From Streptomyces nodosus (GTDB lineage: Bacteria; Actinomycetota; Actinomycetes; Streptomycetales; Streptomycetaceae), in contig NZ_CP023747.1 of the NCBI RefSeq assembly GCF_008704995.1, positions 2,692,501 through 2,756,500 of the forward strand: 64,000 nt of DNA. The letters are read 5' to 3'. The notes under the pieces are model-generated. The model did no database searches. It saw nothing but the letters and a program-made list of their open reading frames with translations, and was not told the DNA's origin. Position numbers and translations under genes: made by a program. This document shows positions 1 to 9,121 of this stretch, one piece after another. Within the stretch, counting starts at the first letter, position 1. Each line of letters starts with the position of its first letter.

Positions 1-508
1 TGCGGTGGTCGGGGTACGGCTTGTCGCCCGCGTCGACCCGGGCCGCGAGCAGCATCGCCATGCCCAGGATGATCGTGACCTTCACGAACTCGGAGGGCTG
101 GAGGGAGAAGCCGCCGCCGAGGACGATCCAGTTGCGGTTGCCGTTGATGGTGGCGCCGAGCGGGGTGAGGACCAGCAGCACCCCGAGGACCGAGAGTCCG
201 TAGAGGATCGGCACGGCGGTGCGCAGGGTGCGGTGGCCGAGCCAGATGGTGCCGATCATCAGGGCGATCCCGATGCCGGTGTTCATCAGATGGCGCATCA
301 GGAAGTAGTACGGATCGCCCTGGTTGATCTCGGTGCGGTTGCGGGTCGCCGAGTAGACGAGGACCATCCCGATCAGGGACAGGGCGGCGGCGGACAGGAT
401 TATCGGCCAGTCGAGGCGCCGGGCCAGTCCGTCGCGGGCGAAGACCCGGGTCCAGCCGGCGCGTGCGGGGCCGTATCCGGAGACGGAGAAGTTGGTCGCT
501 CCGGTCAT
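1..508 (-). CDS. rodA: RodA/FtsW-family (SEDS) peptidoglycan polymerase, partial
   Basis: This is the N-terminal 169 codons of a SEDS-family glycosyltransferase; the rest lies beyond the window edge. Hydrophobic helices are visible early (WPIILSAAALSLIGMVLVYS and three more), followed by the SEDS hallmark QPSEF. SEDS proteins polymerise glycan strands from lipid II and work with a class B penicillin-binding protein. Here the partner gene sits immediately upstream: the ATG overlaps the PBP2 stop codon as ATGA, so the two are translationally coupled. The equivalent Streptomyces coelicolor gene is called sfr, and the cluster is involved in spore-wall synthesis (established knowledge). The family and start are clear; the gene name is by synteny. 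Confidence 0.93.
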   Translation of the reverse strand, partial: MTGATNFSVSGYGPARAGWTRVFARDGLARRLDWPIILSAAALSLIGMVLVYSATRNRTEINQGDPYYFLMRHLMNTGIGIALMIGTIWLGHRTLRTAVPILYGLSVLGVLLVLTPLGATINGNRNWIVLGGGFSLQPSEFVKVTIILGMAMLLAARVDAGDKPYPDHR

Positions 509-2847
509 GTCAGGATCCTCCGCCTCTTCTTCGGACGGGCGGTGCGCCTGCGGTTGGCGCGGTCGGTCCCGGCCGGCGAGGGCACGGTGGCCGCCGGATT
601 GTCGGTGGAGGCCCCCTGATCCTGTTGGTCCTGGGCCTGCGGGTTCTGCGTCTGCTGGTCCTGAGCCTGTTGGTCCTGGGCCTGCGGGTCCTGTGTCTGT
701 CCGCCCTGGGCCTGCTGGTCCTGGGCCCGGTTGGCGTCCGGGTCGAACTTCTCGATCTTCGGGGACACGATCGTGCCGTCGGGACGGATCTGGGGGAGGT
801 CCTTCTGCGGGGTGTACAGCAGGGCCTTCTTCTTGTCGATCGAGCCGTCCGACTGGACGCCGTACAGGGCGTTGTAGATGTTGCGCACGGCCTCACCGGA
901 GGCACCGGATCCGGTACCGGCCTGGGAGATCGTCATCACGACCGCGTAGTCCTTGGAGTAGGTGGTCAGCCAGGACGTGGTCTGCTTGCCGTAGACCTCG
1001 GCGGTACCGGTCTTGGCGTGCAGCGGGATCTTGTCCTGGGGCCAGCCGCCGAACTTCCAGGCGGCGGTGCCGCGGGTGACGACGCCCGCGAGGGCCTCCT
1101 CCATGACGTCCCGGGTCTTCTTGTCGATCGGCAGCTTGCCCCGGGCGTGCGGCTTGATCTCGGTGATCTCCTTGCCGTCGGGGCTGATGATCGCCTTGCC
1201 GATGGTCGGGCTCCACAGGGTGCCGCCGTTGGAGATGCCCGCGTAGATGGTCGCCATCTGGATCGGGGTCACCAGCGTGTCGCCCTGGCCGATGGAGTAG
1301 TTGATCGCGTCGCCCTCGCGCATCCTGTTGCCCTCGAGGCAGTTCTCATAGGCGATCTTCTCGACGTAGTCGCCGTCCTTCTTGCCGGTCTTGCACCAGG
1401 AGTCCTTGTTGGCCTCCCAGTACTTCTGCTTCCACTGGCGGTCGGGGACCCGGCCGGTGACCTCGTTCGGCAGGTCGATGCCGGTGGTCTGGCCGAGCCC
1501 GAACTGGTGGGCGGCCTTGAAGAAGTAGTCCTTGGGCTGCCCCTTCTTGGGGTGGATGCCGCCGTCCCTCTTCCACTCGTTGTCGGCGAGGCCGTAGAAG
1601 ACGGTGTCGCAGGAGACCTCCAGGGCGCGGCCGAGCGAGATCGGCCCGAAGTTCTCGCCCTCGAAGTTCTTGAAGACCTGATTGCCGACCGTGTACGAAC
1701 TGGTGCACGGGTAGTTGCCGTCGAAGGCGTAGCCCGCCTCGACGGCGGCGGCGGTGGAGACCACCTTGAAGGTGGAGCCGGGTGCCGACTGGCCCTGGAT
1801 GGCCCGGTTGAGCAGCGGGTAGTCGGAGTTCTTGCCGGTGAGCTTCTTGTAGTCCTTGGCGGTGATGCCGCCGATCCAGATGTTCGGGTCGTAGGTGGGG
1901 CTGGAGGCCATGGCGACGACGCGGCCGGTCTTGGCCTCCATCACCACGACGGCGCCGGAGTCCGCCTTGTAGTTCTCGCCGGTGATGTTGTCGAACTGGG
2001 CGCGGGCGGCCTTCATCGCCTCGTTCAGCTCGTACTCGGCGACCCGCTGGACCCGGGCGTCGATGCTGGTGACCAGGTTGGAGCCGGGCTGGGCGGGGTC
2101 GCTCTTGGCCTTGCCGATGACCCGGCCGAGGTTGTCGACCTCGTAGCGGGTGACGCCGGCCTTGCCGCGCAGCACCTGGTCGTACTGGCGCTCGAGTCCG
2201 GAGCGGCCGACCTGGTCGGAGCGCATATAAGGGGAGTCGGTGTCCTTGGCCTGCTGGATCTCGTCGTCGGTGACGGGCGAGAGATAGCCGAGGACCTGGG
2301 AGGTGTTGGCGTCGCCGGGGCTCGGGTAGCGGCGCAGCGCCTCGGGCTCGGCGGTGATGCCGGGGAAGTCCTCGGAGCGCTCACGCAGCTGCAGGGCCTG
2401 CCGGGGGGTGGCCTCGTCGGTGATGGGGATCGGCTGGTACGGGGAGCCGTTCCAGCAGGGCTGCGGCGTCTTGGCGTCGCACAGGCGGACCTTGTCCATG
2501 ACGTCCTGGGGCTTCATGTCCAGGATGCCGGCCAGCTTGGTGAGGACCGCCTTGCCGCCGTCCTTCATCTTCATCAGATCGGTGCGGGAGGCGGAGACCA
2601 CGAGGCGGGTCTCGTTGTCGGCGATGGGGACGCCGCGCGCGTCCAGGATCTCGCCGCGCACGGCGGGCTGGACGACCTGCTGGACATGGTTGCCGGAGGC
2701 TTCCTTGGCGTACTCGGCGCCGTTGCGGATCTGGAGGTACCAGAGGCGGCCGCCGAGGGTGCCGAGCAGGGAGACGACAAGGATCTGGATGACGACGAGC
2801 CGGATCTGGACGCGTGGGGTCCGGCCGGTCTCCGGGATGTTGGTCAT
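505..2847 (-). CDS. mrdA: Class B penicillin-binding protein 2 (transpeptidase)
   Basis: This 780-residue protein is a membrane-anchored D,D-transpeptidase that cross-links peptidoglycan. It has one N-terminal membrane segment (about residues 15-37), a PBP dimer domain, and a transpeptidase domain with the active-site triad visible: S358TFK, S412CD and K612TGTA. It is the fourth gene of the mreB-mreC-mreD-pbp2-rodA cluster, 73 bp after mreD and overlapping rodA by 4 bp. MreBCD positions such PBP2/RodA pairs, in Streptomyces mainly during sporulation (known biology). The last 100 residues are unusual: a Gln/Asp/Ala-rich stretch built from QAQDQ-like units, then a basic Arg/Lys tail. The tail is probably cytoplasm-independent, exposed and disordered. 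The start MTNIPETGR is supported by family length. Confidence 0.95.
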   Translation of the reverse strand: MTNIPETGRTPRVQIRLVVIQILVVSLLGTLGGRLWYLQIRNGAEYAKEASGNHVQQVVQPAVRGEILDARGVPIADNETRLVVSASRTDLMKMKDGGKAVLTKLAGILDMKPQDVMDKVRLCDAKTPQPCWNGSPYQPIPITDEATPRQALQLRERSEDFPGITAEPEALRRYPSPGDANTSQVLGYLSPVTDDEIQQAKDTDSPYMRSDQVGRSGLERQYDQVLRGKAGVTRYEVDNLGRVIGKAKSDPAQPGSNLVTSIDARVQRVAEYELNEAMKAARAQFDNITGENYKADSGAVVVMEAKTGRVVAMASSPTYDPNIWIGGITAKDYKKLTGKNSDYPLLNRAIQGQSAPGSTFKVVSTAAAVEAGYAFDGNYPCTSSYTVGNQVFKNFEGENFGPISLGRALEVSCDTVFYGLADNEWKRDGGIHPKKGQPKDYFFKAAHQFGLGQTTGIDLPNEVTGRVPDRQWKQKYWEANKDSWCKTGKKDGDYVEKIAYENCLEGNRMREGDAINYSIGQGDTLVTPIQMATIYAGISNGGTLWSPTIGKAIISPDGKEITEIKPHARGKLPIDKKTRDVMEEALAGVVTRGTAAWKFGGWPQDKIPLHAKTGTAEVYGKQTTSWLTTYSKDYAVVMTISQAGTGSGASGEAVRNIYNALYGVQSDGSIDKKKALLYTPQKDLPQIRPDGTIVSPKIEKFDPDANRAQDQQAQGGQTQDPQAQDQQAQDQQTQNPQAQDQQDQGASTDNPAATVPSPAGTDRANRRRTARPKKRRRILT

Positions 2848-2920
2848 GGGCGAGGCCCACTCCGTTGCGGCTGGTGGTGGCAGAGGGACTCAGGGGGGCA
2901 GGCGGCCGGATTGCGGGCTC

Positions 2921-3589
2921 TCACAGTCGCTTGACCCCCTTGATGCGTCCGGCGCGCGCGCCCCGTGCCTTGGCCGCCTTGACGAGCAGCCCGGCGCGCT
3001 GGTTGCCGATGCGCAGTCCGGTGCCGGCGGAGAGCCAGCCGGAGGAGACGTCGGCCGCCGTGCCGGAGCCGGCGTCGGCCAGCGGGTCGTTGTCGGCGCG
3101 GCGGGCCAGCGCCATGATCCCGGGGACCACGAAGGGCGCGAGCAGCAGGTCGTAGAGGGCGGCCGTGAACAGCAGGCCGCCCAGGCCGACATGGCGGGCG
3201 GCGGTGTCGCCGACCAGGGCGCCCACGCCCGCGTACAGCAGGGTGGAGCCGACGGCGGTGGCGACCACCACGGCCATCGGGCCCATCGCGGACTTCAGTC
3301 TGCCGTTCTCGGGCTTGGCGAGTCCGGCGGCGTAGCCGATGACGCAGAGCACGAAGGCGTAGCGGCCCGCGGCGTGGTCGGCGGGCGGGGCCAGGTCGGA
3401 GAGCAGGCCCGCGCCGAAGCCGACGAGGCAGCCGCCGACATGGCCGTAGACCAGGGCGAGGCCGACGACGGTGAGCAGCACCAGGTCGGGGACGGCGCCG
3501 GGCAGGCGGAGGCGGGCGAGCACGCTCACCTGGATCACCAGGGCGACGACCACCAAGGTGGTGGAGAGCAGCATCCGGTTGAAGCGCAT
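2921..3589 (-). CDS. mreD: Rod shape-determining membrane protein MreD
   Basis: A 222-residue integral membrane protein with about six hydrophobic helices, beginning MRFNRMLLSTTLVVVALVIQ. MreD is a membrane component of the cell-wall morphogenesis complex with MreB and MreC. It lies 21 bp after mreC and 73 bp before the PBP2 gene, in the usual order. An AGGAG ribosome-binding site sits 9 nt before the ATG. The sequence is poorly conserved in this family, so the assignment rests on hydrophobicity, size and position between mreC and PBP2. Confidence 0.92.
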   Translation of the reverse strand: MRFNRMLLSTTLVVVALVIQVSVLARLRLPGAVPDLVLLTVVGLALVYGHVGGCLVGFGAGLLSDLAPPADHAAGRYAFVLCVIGYAAGLAKPENGRLKSAMGPMAVVVATAVGSTLLYAGVGALVGDTAARHVGLGGLLFTAALYDLLLAPFVVPGIMALARRADNDPLADAGSGTAADVSSGWLSAGTGLRIGNQRAGLLVKAAKARGARAGRIKGVKRL

Positions 3590-3610
3590 CTGGTTCAGCT
3601 CCTGGGGCGT

Positions 3611-4549
3611 CTACTGCTGGTAGTAGTCGTCGGCGGCCGGGGCCGAGGGCGTCACGGTGACGGTCACGGTCGGCGTGGGCGTGGGCTGGGGCTTGGGGGG
3701 CAGCACGGTGTCGCGGGGGTCCTTCTTGGGCGCCTGGACGACGACGCCGACGACATCGAGCTTGCTGAAGGCCACGAACGGCCTCACATAGATCGTGCGG
3801 GTCAGGTCGCCCCCGGAGGGGTCGACCCGGGAGACCACACCGACCGGGACGCCGGGCACGAACGGCTTGTCGGCCTCCGAGCCGAAGGTGACCAGGCGGT
3901 CGCCCTTCTTCACGTCCGCCTTGGCGTTGAGGAGCTGGACGCGCAGCGGGCGGTCGCCCTGTCCGGAGGCGAAGCCGAGTTCGTCGCTGCTCTCCATGCG
4001 CGTGCCGACGGTGAAGTCGGGGTCGCTGGCCAGCAGCACGGTCGCGGAGTGGGGGCCCACGGTGGTGACGCGGCCGACCAGTCCGTCACCGTTGAGGACG
4101 GTCATGTCGCGCTTGATGCCGTCGCTGGCGCCCAGGTCGATGGTGACGGTCCAGGAGAAGCCCTGGGCGGCTCCTATCGCGATGACCTCGGCGCCCTTGA
4201 TGCCGTACTGGCCCTCGCCCGCCACGCGGATCATCTTGTCGAGCTGCTTGAGACGGCTGCTGTTGCGGTCGTCGCTGCCCAGCTTCGCCTTCAAGGCCGC
4301 GTTGTCGCGCTCCAGTTGGGCGATGCGGTCGTGTCTGCTGCCGGATTCGCGTACGGCCACGACCGCGTTGCCCACGGGGTTGACGGCGGACGACACCCCG
4401 TTCTCGATCGGGCCGAAGACCGTGGCGGCGGCCTGGCGGGCACCTTCGACCGGTGAATCCTGGCCGCCGCGGATGTCCACCGTGATCAGAGCGAACGCGA
4501 TGGCGGTCAGCAGCGCCAGGAGCAGCCGGCTCTCTCGTGTGTCCCTCAC
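3611..4549 (-). CDS. mreC: Rod shape-determining protein MreC
   Basis: A 312-residue bitopic membrane protein. Residues about 8-25 form the membrane anchor, residues about 70-100 form the coiled coil typical of MreC (RIAQLERDNAALKAKL), and the remainder is the periplasmic-type beta domain with motifs such as GLVGRV and VKKGDRLVTFGS. The C-terminus is a Pro/Thr-rich tail (PTPTPTVTVTVTPS). MreC links cytoplasmic MreB to the wall-synthesis enzymes. The start is a GTG (VRDTRESR). It is separated from mreB by 209 bp, so it may have its own promoter, and is closely followed by mreD. Confidence 0.95.
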   Translation of the reverse strand: MRDTRESRLLLALLTAIAFALITVDIRGGQDSPVEGARQAAATVFGPIENGVSSAVNPVGNAVVAVRESGSRHDRIAQLERDNAALKAKLGSDDRNSSRLKQLDKMIRVAGEGQYGIKGAEVIAIGAAQGFSWTVTIDLGASDGIKRDMTVLNGDGLVGRVTTVGPHSATVLLASDPDFTVGTRMESSDELGFASGQGDRPLRVQLLNAKADVKKGDRLVTFGSEADKPFVPGVPVGVVSRVDPSGGDLTRTIYVRPFVAFSKLDVVGVVVQAPKKDPRDTVLPPKPQPTPTPTVTVTVTPSAPAADDYYQQ

Positions 4550-4758
4550 GTGCGGCGGCCGTGCCTTCCTCGTCGGAATGTGTAGGGCGGGCGCCCCGGG
4601 TGCGCGGTGCCGGTGGGAACGGACCCGAGGGGCGATACCTGGCCGGCACGGCCCCTTGGGCGGAGCCCGGGGACGATATGGGGAGTGTCGATGTCTCTAT
4701 GTCAATGCTCCGCCGCACGAGGGGGAATGGCCTCGTACGGCGGAGTCGACGCGTCGCG

Positions 4759-5790
4759 TCACCGTCGGGGCTGGGCGTCCAGTACCTGCTGGAGCGCCTC
4801 GAACTCCTCGACGCACTTGCCGGAGCCGAGCGCCACGCTGTCCAGCGGGTCCTCGGCGATATGGATCGGCATGCCGGTCTCCCGGCGCAGCCGCTCGTCG
4901 AGGCCGCGCAGCAGGGCGCCGCCCCCGGTGAGGACGATCCCCCGGTCCATGACGTCGCCGGACAGCTCCGGCGGACACTTGTCGAGGGTCGTCTTGACCG
5001 CGTCCACGATCGCGTTGACCGGTTCCTCGATGGCCTTGCGGACCTCGGTCGCCGAGATGACGACGGTCTTGGGCAGTCCGGAGACCAGGTCCCGGCCGCG
5101 GATTTCGGTGTGCTCGTCAGTGTCGAGTTCGTACGCCGAACCGATGGTGATCTTGATCTGTTCGGCCGAGCGCTCACCGAGGAGGAGCGAGTACTCCTTC
5201 TTGATGTGCTGGATGATCGCGTTGTCCAGCTCGTCACCCGCGACGCGGATGGACTGGGCGGTGACGATGCCGCCGAGCGAGATGACCGCGACCTCCGTGG
5301 TGCCGCCGCCGATGTCCACCACCATGTTGCCGGTGGCCTCGTGGACCGGCAGGCCGGAGCCGATGGCGGCGGCCATGGGCTCCTCGATGATGTGCACCTG
5401 GCGGGCGCCGGCCTGGGAGGACGCCTCGATGACGGCACGGCGCTCCACGCCCGTGATGCCCGAGGGCACACAGACGACGACCCGCGGACGCGCCAGATAG
5501 CGCCGCTTGTGGATCTTCAGAATGAAGTAGCGGAGCATCCGCTCGGTGATCTCGAAGTCGGCGATCACCCCGTCCTTCAGCGGACGCACGGCCACGATGT
5601 TGCCCGGCGTCCGGCCGATCATCTTCTTCGCTTCCGCGCCGACCGCGAGAATTCCACCGGTGTTCGTGTTGATCGCGACGACGGACGGCTCGTTGAGTAC
5701 GATCCCGCGACCCCTGACGTACACCAGCGTGTTGGCGGTCCCGAGGTCGACAGCCATGTCACGGCCGATGAACGACATTGAGTTCCCCAT
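4759..5790 (-). CDS. mreB: Rod shape-determining protein MreB (actin homologue)
   Basis: A 343-residue bacterial actin. The phosphate-1 loop [11 protein letters not shown] is at about residue 12, and the phosphate-2 region [16 protein letters not shown] and the adenosine motif [14 protein letters not shown] follow in order. MreB polymers guide wall synthesis; in Streptomyces this function is concentrated in aerial hyphae and spores. The reading frame is open for another 77 codons upstream, but [20 protein letters not shown] is the conserved MreB beginning and gives the normal family length. It is the first gene of the mreBCD-pbp2-rodA group. Confidence 0.97.
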   Translation of the reverse strand: MGNSMSFIGRDMAVDLGTANTLVYVRGRGIVLNEPSVVAINTNTGGILAVGAEAKKMIGRTPGNIVAVRPLKDGVIADFEITERMLRYFILKIHKRRYLARPRVVVCVPSGITGVERRAVIEASSQAGARQVHIIEEPMAAAIGSGLPVHEATGNMVVDIGGGTTEVAVISLGGIVTAQSIRVAGDELDNAIIQHIKKEYSLLLGERSAEQIKITIGSAYELDTDEHTEIRGRDLVSGLPKTVVISATEVRKAIEEPVNAIVDAVKTTLDKCPPELSGDVMDRGIVLTGGGALLRGLDERLRRETGMPIHIAEDPLDSVALGSGKCVEEFEALQQVLDAQPRR

Positions 5791-6121
5791 CAGGATTCGT
5801 CTGGCCTTCCCAAGTCGAGCGTTATATGGCTTTCGTTGGGGCGGCGAAGTGGGTGCTGTGACGTGAAGGCTTCCATCGTAGTCTCGCCTGCACGAACACG
5901 GTGCGAGGGTCTTCGCCATTGTCATCAGATGACGCGTCGCCTCGCTTGTGGAGACGGGCGTTCGGGGGTAGCCGTTCCCCCGAACGACACGCTTATGCCA
6001 GGGGGCGTCCGGGTTTTTCACGGCCGGTTTTCCGGGCCGCCCCCGTTCAGGCGTCCGAGTGACATGACGAGCCCTCAGACATTCTTCACACGACGTGCTC
6101 AGAGGTTCTTCACCCGTGCGC
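5791..6121. other. Intergenic region between ndk and mreB
   Basis: This 331-bp stretch contains no convincing gene; the mreB frame extends through it without a plausible start. It should contain the mreB promoter. Two structures are visible: a G+C-rich hairpin at 5959-5986 and an imperfect tandem repeat at 6081-6128, both listed separately. Confidence 0.6.
5959..5986 (-). terminator. Hairpin, probable ndk terminator
   Basis: A perfect 10-bp inverted repeat (CGTTCGGGGG at 5959-5968 with CCCCCGAACG at 5977-5986, 8-nt loop) lies about 135 bp downstream of the ndk stop and about 170 bp upstream of mreB. Its strength and position between the two genes suggest transcription termination. It has no T-run, which is common in Streptomyces. 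Confidence 0.5.
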
Positions 6122-6128
6122 TCAGAAG
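6081..6128 (-). repeat. Imperfect tandem duplication across the ndk stop codon
   Basis: Two adjacent 24-bp units begin ATTCTTCACACG (6081) and GTTCTTCACCCG (6105) and both end in CTCAGAG or CTCAGAAG. On the coding strand each unit carries a TGAG following TTC/TC, so the ndk stop codon region appears to have been copied into the 3' flank. Confidence 0.55.
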
Positions 6129-6535
6129 CGCCCGGGGAAGAAGAGCTTCAGCTCGCGCTCGGCGGACTCCTCGGAGTCGGAGGCGTGGATCAGGTTCTCA
6201 CGGACGATGACACCGAAGTCGCCGCGGATGGAGCCGGGGGCGGCGGCGATCGGGTCGGTCGGACCGGCCAGCGCCCGCACCCCGTCGATGACCCGCTCGC
6301 CCTCGACCACGAGCGCCACGACCGGGCCGGAGGCCATGAACTCCACCAGGGGCTCGTAGAAAGGACGCCCGATGTGCTCCGCGTAATGCTGTTCGAGGAT
6401 CGCACGGTCCAAAGTGCGCAGCTCCAGCGCGGTGATCCGCCAGTCGGCCTTGCGCTCGATACGACTGATGATCTCGCCCACCAGTGAACGACGGACGGCG
6501 TCCGGCTTCAGGAGGACGAGAGTGCGCTGGGTCAT
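6122..6535 (-). CDS. ndk: Nucleoside diphosphate kinase
   Basis: A 137-residue enzyme that moves the gamma-phosphate of a nucleoside triphosphate to a nucleoside diphosphate through a phosphohistidine. The N-terminus [14 protein letters not shown] is the family signature, and the catalytic histidine is in the motif ENLIHASDS near residue 117. The length equals the usual bacterial Ndk. The frame is open for 66 codons upstream, but the conserved start is at 6535. It lies downstream of folC and DUF4233 on the same strand, separated from them by 225 bp that include a hairpin, so it is probably a separate transcript. Confidence 0.97.
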   Translation of the reverse strand: MTQRTLVLLKPDAVRRSLVGEIISRIERKADWRITALELRTLDRAILEQHYAEHIGRPFYEPLVEFMASGPVVALVVEGERVIDGVRALAGPTDPIAAAPGSIRGDFGVIVRENLIHASDSEESAERELKLFFPGRF

Positions 6536-6627
6536 GATGGATGGCTCCCTTGCAGGCCACGAACTATGCAATGGGCAGAGGTTACCGGGTGTCGAGGAGA
6601 ACGCGGCACCCGGACCGCTCCCGCATC

Positions 6628-6645
6628 GCTCCCCGCCCGGGGAGC
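6628..6645 (-). terminator. Compact hairpin after the folC-DUF4233 unit
   Basis: An 18-bp near-perfect palindrome, GCTCCCCG joined to CGGGGAGC by 2 nt, lies about 116 bp downstream of the DUF4233 stop and upstream of ndk. A second, weaker stem (CCGGGTG 6585-6591 with CACCCGG 6607-6613) lies next to it. It probably separates the folC unit from ndk. Confidence 0.4.
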
Positions 6646-6760
6646 ACAATCTGCAATACGCCGAGCAGAAGGGCAAGCCGGGATCGTCCCGCGGCGGCGG
6701 TGAAGGTCCGGGTGCCGAATTCCAGTGAAACATCCGCCACCGGCAAGGCCCCCGGCACCG

Positions 6761-7117
6761 TCACACGGCGTCGGCCGGAGGGGAGCCCTGCTGGGCCGCG
6801 AAGCGGGCCTTGGCCTCGTCGATCTTGCGTCCGTAGTGGACCGACGCCCACCACAGCGCCGCGAAGGCCACGCCCAGGAAGAACATCGAGGGGACCACGA
6901 ACCCGGAGGCGATCAGGACGATCTGGAACGCCCAGCCCAGCGCGACACCGCCGGGGCGGGTGATCAGCCCGCACAGCAGGACGCTGAGCGCCATGGCGAT
7001 GCCGCTGACCGTCCAGACGGTGCCCATGGTCAGGCTCGGGTCCTTCATCGCGACCAGTCCGGCGAAGCCGATCACGAAGAACTCGCCGATCAGGGTCGAA
7101 GCACAGAGCATGCGCAC
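6761..7117 (-). CDS. DUF4233 family membrane protein
   Basis: A 118-residue protein that is almost entirely hydrophobic, with four predicted membrane helices and a short charged C-terminus (GRKIDEAKARFAAQQG). It matches the actinobacterial DUF4233 family, which is usually found directly behind folC, as here with a gap of only 6 bp, so the two are surely co-transcribed. No biochemical function is known. A GTG two codons upstream of the ATG (GTGCGCATG) is an equally possible start. Confidence 0.85.
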   Translation of the reverse strand: MRMLCASTLIGEFFVIGFAGLVAMKDPSLTMGTVWTVSGIAMALSVLLCGLITRPGGVALGWAFQIVLIASGFVVPSMFFLGVAFAALWWASVHYGRKIDEAKARFAAQQGSPPADAV

Positions 7118-7123
7118 CAGGAC

Positions 7124-8632
7124 TCAGCCCCTTCCCAGGAGCAGCCGGGCCTCGCCGACGGTGATGACGGAGCCGGTGACGAGCACTCCGCCGCCCGCGT
7201 ACTCCCCCTCCTCCTCGGCGAGGGTGATCGCGGCCTCCAGGGCGTCGGGCAGCCGGGGCTCGACCTGGACCCGTTCCTCGCCGAAGACCTCGACGGCGAT
7301 CGCGGCCAGCTCGTCGGCGTCCATCGCGCGGTGGCTGGAGTTCTGGGTGATCACGACCTCGGCGAAGATCGGTTCGAACGCCTCCAGAAGGCCCCGCACA
7401 TTCTTGTCGCCGCTGGCGCCGACGACCCCGATCAGCCGGCTGAAGTCGAAGGCCTCGCTGACGGCCTCCGCGGTGGCACGGGCGCCCGCCGGGTTGTGGG
7501 CGGCGTCCAGGACGACCGTCGGGGAACGCCGTACGACCTCCAGCCGGCCCGGGGAGGACACCGCCGCGAAGGCCTTGCGGACCGTGTCGATGTCCAGCGG
7601 GCCGGGGCGCTGCCCGCCGACGCCGAAGAACGCCTCGACCGCGGCGAGCGCCACGGCGGCGTTGTGGGCCTGGTAGGCGCCGTGCAGCGGCAGATACACC
7701 TCGTCGTACTCGCCGCCGAGGCCGCGCAGGGTCAGCAGCTGTCCGCCGACCGCGACCTGTCGGGAGACCACGCCGAACTCCAGGCCCTCACGGGCGACGG
7801 TGGCGTCCACCTCCACGGCCTTCTTCAGCAGTACCTGGGCCGCGTCCACCGGCTGCTGGGCCATGATCACGGTGGCGTCCGGCTTGATGATGCCGGCCTT
7901 CTCCTGGGCGATCTCGCCGGGCGTGGAGCCGAGCCGGTCGGTGTGGTCCAGGTCGATGGGGGTGACGACGGCCACGGAGGCGTCGATGACATTGGTGGCG
8001 TCCCAGCTGCCGCCCATGCCGACCTCGACGACCGCGACATCGACGGGCGCGTCCGCGAAGGCCGCGTACGCCATGCCGGTGAGCACCTCGAAGAAGGAGA
8101 GCCGGAACTCCTGCCGGGCGTCGACCATCTCGATGTAGGGCTTGATGTCGGCGTAGGTCTCGATGAACCGCTCGGCGGAGATCGGGGCACCGTCGAGGCT
8201 GATCCGCTCGGTGATCGACTGGACGTGGGGGCTGGTGTAGCGGCCGGTGCGCAGCTCGAAGGCGCCCAGCAGGGCCTCGATCATGCGTGCGATGGAGGTC
8301 TTGCCGTTGGTCCCGGTGATGTGGAGGGAGGGGTAGGAGCGCTGCGGCTCCCCCAGCAGGTCCATCAGCGCCGAGATCCGGCTGACGGACGGCTCCAGCT
8401 TGGTCTCGCCCCAACGGCCGGCCAACTCGGTCTCGACCGCGCGCAGCGCCTGGTCGACCTCGGGATCGGCGGGCCGCGCGGGCACCTCGGCCTCCGGCGC
8501 GCCGCCCTGCGTCCGCAGGGTGCGGCTGCCGGCCTCGATCACCGCGAGATCGGGGTCGCGCTCCGTCTGGGCCGCGACGATGTCGTCGAAGGGGTCGCTC
8601 TCATGGGGGTCACGCGGGGGCAGCTCACTCAC
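7124..8632 (-). CDS. folC: Folylpolyglutamate synthase / dihydrofolate synthase
   Basis: This 502-residue enzyme is an ATP-dependent Mur-ligase-fold protein that adds glutamate to dihydropteroate and folates. The P-loop HITGTNGKTS contains K111, and the second conserved segment is EVGMGGSWDATN, followed by TPIDLDHTDRLG; the C-terminal domain holds VLDAAHNPAG. The first ~65 residues form an acidic, low-complexity extension typical of actinobacterial FolC. It is followed by the DUF4233 gene. Upstream is a 489-bp gap before the end of valS on the same strand. Confidence 0.96.
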   Translation of the reverse strand: MSELPPRDPHESDPFDDIVAAQTERDPDLAVIEAGSRTLRTQGGAPEAEVPARPADPEVDQALRAVETELAGRWGETKLEPSVSRISALMDLLGEPQRSYPSLHITGTNGKTSIARMIEALLGAFELRTGRYTSPHVQSITERISLDGAPISAERFIETYADIKPYIEMVDARQEFRLSFFEVLTGMAYAAFADAPVDVAVVEVGMGGSWDATNVIDASVAVVTPIDLDHTDRLGSTPGEIAQEKAGIIKPDATVIMAQQPVDAAQVLLKKAVEVDATVAREGLEFGVVSRQVAVGGQLLTLRGLGGEYDEVYLPLHGAYQAHNAAVALAAVEAFFGVGGQRPGPLDIDTVRKAFAAVSSPGRLEVVRRSPTVVLDAAHNPAGARATAEAVSEAFDFSRLIGVVGASGDKNVRGLLEAFEPIFAEVVITQNSSHRAMDADELAAIAVEVFGEERVQVEPRLPDALEAAITLAEEEGEYAGGGVLVTGSVITVGEARLLLGRG

Positions 8633-9121
8633 AGGGCCAGTCTACGGAGCCACGCCCACCGGTGTGCCTGTGGGCACCACCGTCACACCCCCGTGACCTC
8701 CCGGATCCCCACAGCCCCCACCGGGCCCCCGGGTCACCCGCTGGTACGGCACCGGCGCGGCGGTCGACGGGACGGTGACCGGCGGACCGGACGTGCGGGG
8801 CGTATGGGGCGTCCGAGGCGTCGGAGTGGGGTCCACCCGCTCCCGCACCCGCTCCGCCCCGTCACAGAGCCGCCGGCGGGCGCCACCGCCCGATGGACTG
8901 GGGCTCCCACAGCCTGTGCACCACCGTCGCTGCCGACATCGCCGGGACAGACAGGCGGCACCGGCCACCCGGAGCCGGGTCTGCCACGCAGGAACCAAGT
9001 CGGCCACCCGAAGTCCGACCGACCGCCCAGGGCCGGGCCAGCCACAAAACCCAGGGCTGGGGGACGTGGTGGATGGCTGAGGCCCCCGGAACCGGTGGGG
9101 GTTTCGGGGGCCTCGGGTGGG
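8633..9121. other. Intergenic region between valS and folC
   Basis: No gene is supported in this 489-bp stretch. Several short frames are open on both strands, but they have no ribosome-binding site or recognisable sequence and are explained by high G+C content. It holds the valS terminator at its right end and presumably the folC promoter at its left. Confidence 0.6.
9079..9114 (-). terminator. valS terminator hairpin
   Basis: A perfect 10-bp inverted repeat (GAGGCCCCCG 9079-9088 and CGGGGGCCTC 9105-9114) starts 8 bp after the valS stop codon. It is a strong intrinsic-type hairpin without a clear T-run. Confidence 0.7.

Noticed and set aside
463..2934. Long plus-strand frame opposite PBP2
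   Set aside because: It mirrors the codon pattern of the real gene on the other strand, is Leu/Gly/Val-rich without motifs, and has no ribosome-binding site.
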